Assembly (NCBI GenBank): GCA_965204705.1
Contig: OZ242006.1
Coordinates: 5,843,167-5,907,166, forward strand
Length of the DNA stretch: 64,000 nucleotides
Origin: Bin5 sp965204705
GTDB lineage: Bacteria; Chloroflexota; Anaerolineae; Caldilineales; Caldilineaceae
Reading direction: 5' to 3'
Of this stretch, positions 1 to 9,254 are shown in pieces; within the stretch, counting starts at the first letter, position 1, and each line of letters begins with the position of its first letter. Position numbers and translations under genes: made by a program. The notes under the pieces were generated by a model. That model did no database searches. It was not told the origin of the DNA and saw only the letters and a list, made by a program, of their open reading frames with translations.

Positions 1-113
1 AGAGCGAACGGGCCAGGAACAGATTTCGTCCCAGCCGGGCCCGTCGTCAACACATGTACCTACCTGACAATGAAATGCGCCGCCCCTTGTTGATTCGCTT
101 CTCACGACCGATT

Positions 114-2597
114 CTACGGCAAAGTAATTGTGTCCAACAAGAAATGATCAGTCGCGGGCGAAGTCCCTTGCGAAACAGTAGATAACCGTTTCCAGCCATC
201 CTCCTGATGCCGATACCACCCTATGTAGATCTGAAATTCCCCGTCAGGAATTGGGGACACAATCCGTTCATCTGCGAACAGTTCCCCAGGGGTCCACGTC
301 GACGTCGGATAGCGGCCTTCGAAAGGCTCTCCATCGTTCTGGGCAACAATCTGATTATCTGCGTTGACGATGTGAACAAATACGGTATAGTCCGAATCAG
401 GGCTCTCGACCGTGCGCCAGAAAAGGATTATCTTGAGGCCTTCGCTGGTCGGGTCTAACGTATAGCCTTCGAGCCTGAAGAAGTTTCCAAAGTTTACGTC
501 TGTCAGAATCTGTGGCCCCGCAATCATGAATGTCCTGGCAATGGCCATCTTTTGCCCGGTGACCAGGGGGACCCGCTGGCGCGAAAGCTGGTCAATCAGG
601 CTAACTTGCAACTGGTACTGGCCATCAGGAAGGTCGAGGGGGACTGCCAGAGAATAGCTAAGAGGCATTACCTGATCAGGGTGCCAAGCGCGGACACGAA
701 AGGCTCCTTTCAGAGGCCAGTCCTCCTTGGAAATGACAGTCACGTCCCGAGTGCGATTGTAGAGTTTCAGGACAAGCTCGACATCTCTTCTAATCTCCAT
801 CTCCGGCCGCCAAAAAAGAGTTAGATCGAGGTCCGAGTCAGGTTCAAGCTCGTTACTCCGAAAGCCGACCAGTTCCAAATGGTTGGTAAATAACAGCCCC
901 TCCAGAGGCATGTAAGCGGGAATCCTGCCCCGCCAGCGCGCTTCCAGGGCTGTGGCTACCGGGATACCATTCTTAGTCAGGATTGTCGTTTCCTTCTCGT
1001 TCAGAGGCTCTACGCTTGCAGGCATGGACGGAAGGAAAAAGACCGTTCCCTCTTTAAGCAAGACCCATTCCTCAGGGAATCCTTTATCCGTTGACCAGTC
1101 GGAGTCAAGGAGAATGACCGAGACACGCTCCCCCTGACGCAAAGTTTCTTCCACCCCGCTCTGTCGGTGCGGGAACTGTTCGATCAGCAGGAAAGCGAGA
1201 CGGTTATCGCTGTATAGGCTGGTGGGCAGGAGAATGGATCTGTCAAGATGATTGCCGATGAATTCTGCGATCGGGCCGAATTTCGGATCTTCTCCGTGAT
1301 TCGCTATGTGATACGGTGTGACTCGCTGGACAAAGTCCCACTGGCGAATCAGGCCGAGAATCAGCGCCAGCGCCAGGACAAGGTAACCCATCCAACGGGG
1401 AAATCGCGGCCTCCTCTCTATCCAGGCCCAGGCAGACGCGGTTCCCAGACCAGCCATCATAAAGATGAAAGGAATTCCCGGAAGCAGTCGGCGGAAATTT
1501 ATCACTGTATGATCATATCTTTCGTAAGTAAGGAGTTCGGGCAGTAGCATCAACGCCATCATCAGGCACCCAAAGACATGGGCGTCTCGTCTCCGGCGGA
1601 TGACGACCGCAATCCCGATTACCAGACCAATGACGAAAACGGTTGTTAGAATTGCTTTGGGCCCGTACGGGTTATCTACTTGCCGGAAAAAGGACAACGC
1701 AGTGAGCTGGTTTATCAGTTTTGCAACAACAACGGCAACAGGATCCGGCAGTTCGAAAACAAACTGTCCCCCCGCAGGGCCGGCGGGATTCGCGACGCGA
1801 GCGACAAATGTATAGGGGTAGACGATAAACATTATCCACTGAGGCAGGGCAACCAAGGCGGCGGCGGCAGTGGCCCATAGCAGGTCGCGCCAGTGTGCCA
1901 ATAGACGCCGGTTCGCCAGAACGGCGCCTATGCTGGCTACCGCCAACGCGACTGGAAAGAAACGCGCAACGATATAGACATACTGGCTCAGTCCAACCAG
2001 AAGACCGGCCAGAATAAAGTCCAGCCTGTTTCCGCGGCGAAAACCTCGCCACAGGAAACCAATGGCTGTCAATTCCACGACAGGCAGCAGAATGGGTTCA
2101 ATGCCGGGGAAAGAGTGTGAAGCAAAGAATGTCGAAAGAGCCAGTCCCAAGGCTGCAATCAGCCCTGCTCTGCGGGCGAAAACTGTGCCAAACTGGTCAA
2201 AGGCCCAGCGAGAGGCCCAGTAAGTCGCCGGCGCGACCAAGGCGCCGCCCACAACAGTCAGGCCCTGCAGACCGGCAACGCTGTATCCAAATACAGAGAA
2301 TATGAGGGCCTGTATATAAACGATCAGGGGGTGGATTCCAAACTGATGATAGATGTAGAAAGGAAAGATATCTTCTTGTAAGAAATCACGTGTGTGCAGT
2401 GCCAGTGACGCCGCATCGTTATTCAGGGTTGGGGTCAACCTGAACCAGTGAAAATAGTAGCTTGAGAGACTGATACAGAGTAGTGCGATAGAAAGCCAGG
2501 CATCAACGCGGCCGGTTACAGAGGACGACTTACCAAGCAGTTGGAAATATGCGGAAAGATTTCGCTGTACTACAGCGACTGGGTTTTTCCTGAAAAT
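114..2597 (-). CDS. GT-C fold membrane glycosyltransferase (GT39/PMT_2-like), ATT start proposed
   Basis: Integral membrane protein of about 827 residues. It opens with a hydrophobic helix, then a loop with an Asn-Asp-Ala segment where GT-C enzymes keep their catalytic acidic residue, then about ten further hydrophobic segments up to roughly residue 430. A soluble beta-rich tail follows, with repeated phrases such as FWRPE and FWRTVES. Such proteins transfer sugars from polyprenyl-phosphate donors at the outer membrane face (family knowledge). The first conventional start is TTG at 2438, but it would remove the first transmembrane helix. The frame is open without ATG, GTG or TTG back to a TAA at 2601-2603, and a GGGAGGAA Shine-Dalgarno lies about 9 nt before an ATT codon at 2597, so I propose ATT as the start. 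Donor and acceptor are unknown. Confidence 0.75.
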   Translation of the reverse strand: MFRKNPVAVVQRNLSAYFQLLGKSSSVTGRVDAWLSIALLCISLSSYYFHWFRLTPTLNNDAASLALHTRDFLQEDIFPFYIYHQFGIHPLIVYIQALIFSVFGYSVAGLQGLTVVGGALVAPATYWASRWAFDQFGTVFARRAGLIAALGLALSTFFASHSFPGIEPILLPVVELTAIGFLWRGFRRGNRLDFILAGLLVGLSQYVYIVARFFPVALAVASIGAVLANRRLLAHWRDLLWATAAAALVALPQWIMFIVYPYTFVARVANPAGPAGGQFVFELPDPVAVVVAKLINQLTALSFFRQVDNPYGPKAILTTVFVIGLVIGIAVVIRRRRDAHVFGCLMMALMLLPELLTYERYDHTVINFRRLLPGIPFIFMMAGLGTASAWAWIERRPRFPRWMGYLVLALALILGLIRQWDFVQRVTPYHIANHGEDPKFGPIAEFIGNHLDRSILLPTSLYSDNRLAFLLIEQFPHRQSGVEETLRQGERVSVILLDSDWSTDKGFPEEWVLLKEGTVFFLPSMPASVEPLNEKETTILTKNGIPVATALEARWRGRIPAYMPLEGLLFTNHLELVGFRSNELEPDSDLDLTLFWRPEMEIRRDVELVLKLYNRTRDVTVISKEDWPLKGAFRVRAWHPDQVMPLSYSLAVPLDLPDGQYQLQVSLIDQLSRQRVPLVTGQKMAIARTFMIAGPQILTDVNFGNFFRLEGYTLDPTSEGLKIILFWRTVESPDSDYTVFVHIVNADNQIVAQNDGEPFEGRYPTSTWTPGELFADERIVSPIPDGEFQIYIGWYRHQEDGWKRLSTVSQGTSPATDHFLLDTITLP

Positions 2598-2774
2598 GTC
2601 TTAGTTCCTCCCGCTGCAGTGCGTCTCTACGCAATTTTCAAATATAATGGGGACTTCACGTGAATGAAACGGACCGGGGTGGCGCCAGCGGTTTCAACGC
2701 GCAATTCTCAGTTCGTGAGGAAGGGTGCTGCTGCGGACGGAGAGCTTTATCTGCATCCTGTCCAGAGGACAGTG

Positions 2775-3623
2775 TTATTCTTGAGCGACAGAGTATTCGG
2801 TTAGCAGTCGTCTCATCTCATCCCGCATCTTGATCGTCTCGGTCATCACATCCACCTGGTCACAGTCCATCCACGGATCGTGTTCATACTCCAGCGTCAG
2901 ATAGCCGTTGTAGTCGGCGGCGTCGAGCACTTCGACCACGGCGTGAAGGTCGAGCTCCCCGTCATGCCAGCGCACCTGCAGCTTACCGTCGCTCGCATGC
3001 CGCAGATGGACATGGCCGGCATAGGGGCCGAGGGGATCCGCGTCGCCCGGGCCATATCCTTTCGCCATAAAGTGGGAATAATCGAGCACGATTTTGAGCG
3101 TGGGATTCTGCTGCAGAAATGCCAACGTTTCGAAGGGGCTTTCCAGCACCGACTCGACGTGCGGCTCGAACAGAAACAGCACATCCTCGGCGGCTGCCAG
3201 CGCGGCGAGTTCGTTCATCGCGGCTGCGGACAGCTCCACCGCCTCTTCGTGGGTGATGCCCTCCTGGTCAACGCCCGGCAGCACCAGCACCGACGGAATA
3301 CGCGCGGCTTTGCAGAACTGGAGCACCCGCTTGAACGTTTCGCGGTTGGCGGCGCGTACGCTTTCATCGACAGAATTGACCGGCCTGTCGTAGAATCCAT
3401 CCCCGAAGATGTAGAGCAGATTGCTGAGCGGGAGGCCGGCCTCGGTTACGCGGCGGGCTTGCCCTTCTGGATCGCGTTCGATCTCGCGCGAATCGAGCAG
3501 CCCGCCGGGCACGGCCATCAGGTCCATCGCCCTTATTCCCAGCGCCTGCCATATCGCGGCCGATTCCGACAAACTGGCGCCCACGAAGGACCAGGCAGCG
3601 CCTGAGATTTTTGCAGTGGTCAT
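2775..3623 (-). CDS. sugar phosphate isomerase/epimerase (xylose isomerase-like TIM barrel)
   Basis: 282 residues, the usual length for the AP_endonuc_2 / xylose-isomerase-like TIM-barrel family. Visible metal-site features are FLFEPHVES (about residue 150), VLDYSHF (about 180), HVHLRHA and the C-terminal LTLEYEHDP. This fits a divalent-metal ketose isomerase or epimerase acting in the cytoplasm. The start is fixed by AAGGAGA seven bases before ATG at 3623. The N-terminal third of this gene recurs as two degraded copies at about 4.4-4.6 kb and 7.0-7.3 kb on the same strand, so this is the surviving member of a duplicated set. The substrate cannot be read from sequence. The nearby rhamnose mutarotase makes a deoxy-sugar pathway possible. 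Confidence 0.85.
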   Translation of the reverse strand: MTTAKISGAAWSFVGASLSESAAIWQALGIRAMDLMAVPGGLLDSREIERDPEGQARRVTEAGLPLSNLLYIFGDGFYDRPVNSVDESVRAANRETFKRVLQFCKAARIPSVLVLPGVDQEGITHEEAVELSAAAMNELAALAAAEDVLFLFEPHVESVLESPFETLAFLQQNPTLKIVLDYSHFMAKGYGPGDADPLGPYAGHVHLRHASDGKLQVRWHDGELDLHAVVEVLDAADYNGYLTLEYEHDPWMDCDQVDVMTETIKMRDEMRRLLTEYSVAQE

Positions 3624-3718
3624 GGTTGTCTCCTTAATTCAGCAGAAAGTCCTGGCTTTTCAACGAAATTCTCTTCATTGTATCTCTCAGCTATACAGAC
3701 AGCAGCTCTGAGGGCCCG

Positions 3719-4294
3719 CTACAGCTGATAGGGCCATTCACCCGGTGTAAACGCCCAGCCGATTTTGTCGCAGACGGTGCGCCAGCGCCCTTCCATATCC
3801 GGCATATACAGGAGAGGCACCCACCCCAGTGTCAGATAGATGTACAGCGCGGCCAGCCGCCAGTCCTCTGTGAAGAGATAGATGTTCTGGTAGCCGGCCT
3901 GGAGAAGGCGGCGTACAACAGCCGCGCTCACGGCCATGCCCAGCCCCTTGCCGGCATGATCGGGATGGCCGGCGAGCCAGCCCAGCGAGCCGGCAAAGGG
4001 ATGATCAGCATCCGGCCTGTGATGGGCCATTGCAGTGGCAACAAGCTCATTGCTGGCTCGGTCCACGATGAAATACCAGCCGTCCGGCAGAATCATGGTG
4101 AACCAGGGACGCAAGACCTCATCGTCCCAGTCTTTGAAACCGGCCAGGTCCATCAACTTGTAGAAGGCGGCTTCGTCGCCGGGCCGGTAGGTGCGCAGTG
4201 TGTAGCCGATTGGCACGTGAACCTCAGGCGGCGAATTGAGGAGGGAGCCGGGCCAGACCATCTGCAGCCCTTCCTTAGTCTTCTCTTCGCTCAT
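3719..4294 (-). CDS. GNAT family N-acetyltransferase
   Basis: 191 residues from the ATG at 4294, preceded by AGGA with a nine-base gap. An upstream in-frame start at 4324 lacks a good ribosome site. The acetyl-CoA pyrophosphate-binding segment is clear in the second half: GHPDHAGKGLGMAVS, followed by YLFTEDWRLAALYIYLTLGW, the alpha4/beta6 region of GNAT folds such as mycothiol synthase. It should transfer an acyl group from acyl-CoA to an amine, with the acceptor unknown. It sits between the intact sugar isomerase and a degraded isomerase copy that begins about 65 bp upstream of its start. Confidence 0.8.
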   Translation of the reverse strand: MSEEKTKEGLQMVWPGSLLNSPPEVHVPIGYTLRTYRPGDEAAFYKLMDLAGFKDWDDEVLRPWFTMILPDGWYFIVDRASNELVATAMAHHRPDADHPFAGSLGWLAGHPDHAGKGLGMAVSAAVVRRLLQAGYQNIYLFTEDWRLAALYIYLTLGWVPLLYMPDMEGRWRTVCDKIGWAFTPGEWPYQL

Positions 4295-4361
4295 GCGCAC
4301 CATCCTATGAAAGTAACATGGCAACTGTCATTACCCATTGCCGCTTTCGACCCTGCAATGA

Positions 4362-4588
4362 TCGTGTCGACCGAATTGACCGGCTGGCCGTCGAATCCAT
4401 CCCTGACGATGTAGAGTAGATTGCTGAGCGGGAGGCCGGCCCCCGGGGATCGTGTTCGATCTCCTGCGAGGCAAGTAGCCCGCCGAGCACGGCTATCAGG
4501 TTAATCGCCTGTGATATCGCGGCCGATTCCGGTAAACTGGCGCCCGCGTAGGTCAGGCCGCGCCGGCGAGTTTCATGGGGGTCATGGT
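4362..4588 (-). pseudogene. degraded N-terminal fragment of a sugar phosphate isomerase (copy 2)
   Basis: The bases closely follow the 5' end of the intact isomerase gene (3397-3623), including the codons for the PGGLLDS-like segment and the LLYI.GDGF segment. The copy has frame-disrupting deletions, for example around 4440 where the RRVTEAGLP region is shortened, and no downstream barrel. Details shared with the third copy, such as the missing ALGIRA-like segment and the same GRRGLA-like N-terminus, show that copies 2 and 3 are closer to each other than to the intact gene. Similarity between copies 2 and 3 also runs about 50 bp into the upstream non-coding DNA. Confidence 0.75.
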
Positions 4589-5117
4589 TGGTTCCCAGCT
4601 GCTGGTTTCTCTCTCTGAATTGGCGTTGTCGGTGGCTTCGTTTGCGGTATTAGCCGTATCATTTGGGTCTTTTGCGATTCACCGTCTGTCATCTAATACA
4701 AAATGGTTTACTGGTTTAAGGGACAAATATAGGTTTTCTATAGGTAGAAGTACGAAATGCAGATAGTTTCTAACAATAAAATCGTGAAAATCGTGGAGCC
4801 TGCATCCGATTCTTCGGAATGGTAGTGCTTTTAGCTGATAAAGTCCGACCAATTCGTGTGGAAAAGCGTTAAATTACCTCGAGATTTCCGCTGAAACGCC
4901 CGCACGAGCAAGTAATGTAGCAGGTCTGACGCGTAAAGCGTGCCGGCATGCTGAATCCTCATTAGGCTTTATTGTTAGATCTATTGTTAATTCTTCGGAA
5001 TCTGTCACAGATTAACAAAGGAATTGACGAGGAACAGAATGGCTCACCTACCCCAAAATGAGCTGGGGCGATCAGCCTACATTTCCTCCCCTCAACTTTT
5101 TGCAAGGTGTTTGATAC
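4589..5117. other. intergenic stretch without a supported gene
   Basis: About 530 bp, A+T-richer than its neighbours, with no open frame that looks coded. The first 50 bp resemble the flank of the third isomerase fragment. A 34-bp segment at about 5009-5042 resembles one at about 8512-8545, with 7 differences, suggesting that more of the non-coding surroundings were duplicated as well. Confidence 0.5.
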
Positions 5118-6806
5118 TCAATCATCCAGGGCGTTTAGAAGTACCCATGCCGGCCTTCGTCTTGATCCTTGATTGACGATGCTCCCGGCGCGGCGGAGTT
5201 CCTGCAGCAAGTTGTGAACTTTGTCCTGTTTCTGCTTAAAGTTCAGTCGGTCGGGTAGCTGGGACAGAAGCACTTCATCGATTTCCTTCCGGCTCACCGG
5301 CCCATAATTACGAATAAGCTCTAGCACTAAGTTCCTATAGTACCGGTTCTCAAAGCCGCGCTCGCGGACGTGCTCGCCTATAGTGCTAGTCGCCTTGGCG
5401 ACTACGTTCGCTACTATCAGGTTGGGATAGCGCCCTTCCACCAAGTCGGCATTTTTGAGAGAGCGATGCTCGGTTCTCTCAATGGGTAGTCCTTTCTGTA
5501 CTCGGTCGAGCAGAATTACCTGTTCAAGGTCGAGATCAGTCCGCTCCAGAAGCAGCCGAGTGTAACGTTCATCCAGAATCCGTCCGTTGAGTTTCACGAT
5601 AACAGAACCCGGCTTAGTCAGATCATAGTCCGGCAAAGGGAACGACCGCTTACGCTGAGTTTCAAACATGCGTTTGATCCCGCCACCCTGTGTGTCTATC
5701 AAATTCAACTGGACCATCGCATCCGCAAGGAAGTTGTTGCGGTAGAAAGACTGTGGGGCGTCTTGCCGGATTACTGTCTCTACATCGCCTGGAAGAAAGT
5801 CGCCGACGTTAGTCAAAATCACACGGTCGGGAAACTCAACGACGATGATGCGACCACGTAACTGGTAGTCCTGGTGGGCGATGCAGTTGTGCAGCGCTTC
5901 CCGGATTACCCAGAAGTCGTACTGCGTAAATTCCACCGGGAAAAGTGTCCCGCTTGGCATGGCACGCACATTCAGATTTCGGATTCGGTTTTGTAACCTG
6001 TCTCCTGCAAGCAAAAAGGGCGGACTGAAGTGTTCATAGTCGAGTTCGCGGTTGTCCGCGTCTTTCAGTATCCACGAGATTTTTGCCACTGCGGGAGAGA
6101 GTAGTGTAGCCGACTCGGCGCGGCCAAGCAGAAGAAGCGCGGTATGCGTCACCTTGCCTTGCTTCAAGACACGAGCTTTGTTAAGGAAAGTGATGTCGTC
6201 CCAATCAGCCACTTCGTCCGCTTGAGAAGGATGCGTGATAGCGAATTGCTCTCGTGCTTTTGAGACGGCCTCCGGGTCGAGATCATCTATCGTCGCGTCC
6301 TCGCATATCTGCGCTGACCAGTCGTTACCCCGTGTCCATATCGCGCGTGCTTTCTCAGGGTGTTGCCTCAAATTGGTCTTGCTAGCGCCGACCCTGATGT
6401 AAGACTCGCCACGAAAACTGATAGGTGTATCGCGGGCCGGGTTGATTTCAAAGACAACAACACGACCGCTGGAGTGCTCCACTATATGGATCTCAAAATC
6501 TGGGTTTGGACTCAATTGAGCCGTGACCCAAGGAAGCAGGTCCTGATTCCCTTGGGCCTTCTTGGTGTATGGATCGAAGGACGTTCCAACAACCTCGTGC
6601 GTTTCGTCCTGGATGCCGTAGAGAAGATAGGCCTTCGGCTTATACTTCAGGCAAGCTGCGTTCGCCAGAGCAGAGATGTACTCACCAATCATCTGGGCAG
6701 AGTGGTAATTCCTTTTGAACTCAACCCACTCCGTCTCTCCCGATAACTGGCATAGTTCATCCACGAGACGAACGAGACGACTGTCATGAATTCGACTAAT
6801 TGTCAT
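5118..6806 (-). CDS. Schlafen AlbA_2 domain / RecG-like ATP-binding protein
   Basis: 562 residues. Residues about 20-140 form a divergent AAA-4 / AlbA_2 domain (TEWVEFKRNY, YLLYGIQDE, SYIRVGAS). Residues about 290-400 match the GHKL-like ATP-binding part often annotated as RecG-like (REALHNCIAHQDY, VGDFLPGD, GGGIKRMF). The C-terminus has two winged-helix-like segments (YGPVSRKEIDEVLL, LLQELRRAGSI). Proteins of this build are usually called transcriptional regulators or RecG-like helicases, and many occur in defence or mobile contexts; the function here is unknown. AAGGAGGTCAAGAC precedes ATG at 6806, an excellent ribosome site. It is placed between degraded pieces of metabolic genes, so it looks like an inserted cargo gene. 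Confidence 0.85.
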   Translation of the reverse strand: MTISRIHDSRLVRLVDELCQLSGETEWVEFKRNYHSAQMIGEYISALANAACLKYKPKAYLLYGIQDETHEVVGTSFDPYTKKAQGNQDLLPWVTAQLSPNPDFEIHIVEHSSGRVVVFEINPARDTPISFRGESYIRVGASKTNLRQHPEKARAIWTRGNDWSAQICEDATIDDLDPEAVSKAREQFAITHPSQADEVADWDDITFLNKARVLKQGKVTHTALLLLGRAESATLLSPAVAKISWILKDADNRELDYEHFSPPFLLAGDRLQNRIRNLNVRAMPSGTLFPVEFTQYDFWVIREALHNCIAHQDYQLRGRIIVVEFPDRVILTNVGDFLPGDVETVIRQDAPQSFYRNNFLADAMVQLNLIDTQGGGIKRMFETQRKRSFPLPDYDLTKPGSVIVKLNGRILDERYTRLLLERTDLDLEQVILLDRVQKGLPIERTEHRSLKNADLVEGRYPNLIVANVVAKATSTIGEHVRERGFENRYYRNLVLELIRNYGPVSRKEIDEVLLSQLPDRLNFKQKQDKVHNLLQELRRAGSIVNQGSRRRPAWVLLNALDD

Positions 6807-6852
6807 GTCTTGACCTCCTTGGAGACAGTATCGCGTCCCTCCCCTCCATCAG

Positions 6853-7262
6853 TCAATCCGCCAGTGGAACACTTCCGGAATGCCTTCGGGATAGGCGTCG
6901 TACGGGTCGTAGGCGTCCCCGCTTTCGTCCTCCATGATTGGCGCCATGTACTCCTCTCAGTGCACCGATTCGGGACTTTCCGCCAGGTCGGCGTTGCGTA
7001 CCCTCCAATTGATCGAATTGGCCGCCTGGCCGTCGAATCCATCCCCTAAGATGTAGAGTAGATTGCTGAGCGGGAGGTCGGCCTCGCTCACGCGCCGGGC
7101 CTGCCCCTGGGGCTCGCGTTCGATCTCCTGTGAGTCGAGCAGACCACCGGGCACGGCGATCAGGTCCATCGCCTGTAATATCGCGGCCGATACCGATAAA
7201 CTGGCGCCCACGTAGGCCAGGCCGCGCCGGCGAGTTTCATAGTGGTCATGGTAGTCTGCTGA
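6853..7262 (-). pseudogene. chimeric pseudogene: isomerase N-terminus fused to rhamnose mutarotase C-terminus
   Basis: Read on the minus strand, 7262 to about 6990 repeats the first ~90 codons of the sugar isomerase (VGASLS, VPGGLLDSQEIERE, LPLSNLLYILGDGF). It then continues in the same frame into the last ~43 codons of the L-rhamnose mutarotase (LAESPESV, EEYMAPIMEDESGDAYD, PEVFHWR). The join is at a Val-Arg codon pair (GTACGC in the isomerase, GTCCGC in the mutarotase), a plausible microhomology junction. A TGG of the mutarotase has become TGA at 6957-6959, so the fusion can no longer be read through. The tail ends at a stop at 6853. Confidence 0.85.
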
Positions 7263-7558
7263 CTTCTGGTTCATCTCTTCGAATTTGCGTTGTCAGTAGC
7301 CATTTCTCCAATATTTGCCGGTGAACGCAAGCCGGTTGTGACATCGCTTGCTTGCTGTTAAGTGAAGAGAAGAGCATCAGACTGAGGTAATTATATTGAA
7401 ATTCTTAGAGGTCAAGACGAAACTCTGTATGGTTTCTAACTATAGATTGGGGAGATTGGAATCGATTCTTGTTATGGCGGTACTTGTTGGACAAAACGCG
7501 ACGCACTAGGGCCAATCGTGGCATGGAGAAGGTACATGCAACCAAGATGACGCTTTGT

Positions 7559-8344
7559 CTATGCCGTGAGCTCGATGTTGGCAATTTTCTTCTCAATGGA
7601 GTCTAGTGGCTCACCAATCACATCCTCGATGTGCTCTGGAAGGTAAGGGTCATCGAAATAGGATTCAAGGAAAATACGCTTTACACTTGGCAATCCATAA
7701 GTGTCCAGGAGAAAAGAGACAAGCTGTCCGCCGATCCCATAGACAGGCTCACCTGCGGCCTCTTCGGCCCAAAAGACGTCGTTCTTGCACAGCCGACGCA
7801 GGAATCCGGGTTTAGCCTTGCAGGTATATTCTTGCCAGATGTTCTTCAGTATTCCACGTCCCTCTAAAGTGCCGATTCCCAAAATGCGCTCGAAGTAGAC
7901 GGCGACACCCTCGTTCAAAAGGGAAGGCGCCTCGCCCACTTGGTCGGCCCACCAGAAGTGGACAATTTCATGGAGCACCCCTTGAAATACAATTGGGTCA
8001 TCCCAAGCCAATCCACGAGTGATCAAATGTATGCCCGCAGGATTCACGGTCCCATAGAACATGCGCTGTTTGCCAGAGCCGGCGAAGTCAGCTTGCTCAA
8101 GAAGCTCTGGAGCGTAAAGCCAAACATTGACCCGACGTTGACGTTCCTTATCCTTTATTTCTGAGCCAATTTCTAATGCTGTGCGAACACGCTGGTGGCA
8201 CTGGTCAGTCCTTTTGAGCAAATTTTGCATGTCTGTGAAGTTCGGGTCTAGCAGAGCAATATCAATGAAGAACAGACTCTCGGCTGTTTCCTCAACCCGC
8301 CAGTGATGGGTGCCGCGATAACTGCGAAGATCGAGTTTCTTCAA
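7559..8344 (-). CDS. gluzincin-type zinc metallopeptidase domain protein, TTG start
   Basis: 261 residues with the zinc motif HEIVH at residues 125-129 and a downstream LLNEGVAVYFE whose Glu145 is the expected third ligand, the HExxH-x15-E layout of gluzincins in the M1-like peptidase_MA group. There is no signal peptide or membrane segment, so it probably acts in the cytoplasm. AAGGAATCACG precedes a TTG at 8344, which I take as the start because no in-frame ATG fits the ribosome site. The substrate is unknown. It is isolated on the minus strand between the chimeric pseudogene and the mutarotase. Confidence 0.7.
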   Translation of the reverse strand: MKKLDLRSYRGTHHWRVEETAESLFFIDIALLDPNFTDMQNLLKRTDQCHQRVRTALEIGSEIKDKERQRRVNVWLYAPELLEQADFAGSGKQRMFYGTVNPAGIHLITRGLAWDDPIVFQGVLHEIVHFWWADQVGEAPSLLNEGVAVYFERILGIGTLEGRGILKNIWQEYTCKAKPGFLRRLCKNDVFWAEEAAGEPVYGIGGQLVSFLLDTYGLPSVKRIFLESYFDDPYLPEHIEDVIGEPLDSIEKKIANIELTA

Positions 8345-8674
8345 CGTGATTCCTTCATTATGGCGGGCCCCATTTGCAAGACCATGAGATTGGGAGAAAC
8401 AAGGTGCATGTAGACAGATACGGTAGGCTTTGATCAGAGCGCGAAGATGATGTCATCATCTTTCTACAGACCTGACAGTTAGAGATTTCGTCTGCAAGCC
8501 GAAACCTCCCGCAAATTAGCAAAGGATTTAACAAGGGCCAGAATGGGAAATACAGGAGTAACGGAGCGGTCGAGAGACCATGTGTTTGCTGGAACTATAG
8601 TTAAATCCTTTGATAGCGCGTCAAGATTTACCATAGTTTAACAAAGGGCCGGGTCCTGCTCGAAGCATATGTTG
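8345..8674. other. intergenic stretch with a hairpin
   Basis: About 330 bp without a supported gene. An imperfect inverted repeat at about 8592-8639 pairs ACTATAGTTAAATC with GATTTACCATAGT around a central segment that can itself pair. It has no T run on either side, so it is not a standard terminator. Confidence 0.4.
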
Positions 8675-9022
8675 TCACCCCTCCCCGCCGCCGCCAACCC
8701 GCCAGTGGAATACCTCCGGCAGGCCCTCGGGATAGGCGTCGTACGGGTCGTAGGCGTCGCCGCTCTCGTCCTCCATAATCGGCGCCATGTACTCCTCCCA
8801 GCGCACCGATTCGGGACTTTCCGCCAGGATGCGGACCGCCTCGGCGTAGTCCTCCGTCTCCATATACAGGAAGAGCTGCCGGTCGGCCATAAAGATGCTC
8901 ATGCTGCGCCCGCCCGCCCGCTCCAGGTCGGCCAGCACAGCAGGCCAGACCTCCCCGTGGCGCCGCCGGTACTCTTCCTCCTCCCCCTCCTTGACGTGCA
9001 TGACAAACGCAACCCGTTGCAT
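8675..9022 (-). CDS. rhaM: L-rhamnose mutarotase
   Basis: 115 residues from ATG at 9022, with a G-rich ribosome site (GGGGGG) seven bases upstream. It matches the small dimeric alpha/beta ferredoxin-like RhaM/RhaU family: RVAFVMHVKEG, YRRRHGEVWP (catalytic His region), SIFM, LFLYME, WEEYMAPIMED and the terminal EVFHW. The enzyme interconverts the alpha and beta anomers of L-rhamnose. An upstream in-frame start would add only 13 residues and is less likely. A truncated copy of its last third lies in the chimeric pseudogene at 6.85-6.99 kb. It fits with the GH106 rhamnosidase, enolase and SDR genes at 14-20 kb. Confidence 0.9.
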   Translation of the reverse strand: MQRVAFVMHVKEGEEEEYRRRHGEVWPAVLADLERAGGRSMSIFMADRQLFLYMETEDYAEAVRILAESPESVRWEEYMAPIMEDESGDAYDPYDAYPEGLPEVFHWRVGGGGEG

Positions 9023-9254
9023 CGGTACCCCCCAGTTTTCAGTGGTCAGAACCATCCGCATCCGTCTCGATGCACCTTATTTTTCCCATTTCGTGGTCCA
9101 GTCATTGGGGCCAACCATAGAATACGAACTGTCGTTAAGTCTCGGCCTTTGAGCTATCCCGCCATGTGCTTGGTAGATAGCTCTATTGTACACTATCGCT
9201 CGTACGTCAGTTCTTGGGCACCACTTCAGTGATCCAAATGGTGAGGAGTTATCA

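Noticed and set aside
4575..4766. 63-codon open frame
   Set aside because: Starts inside the isomerase relic on the opposite strand and has no coding features.
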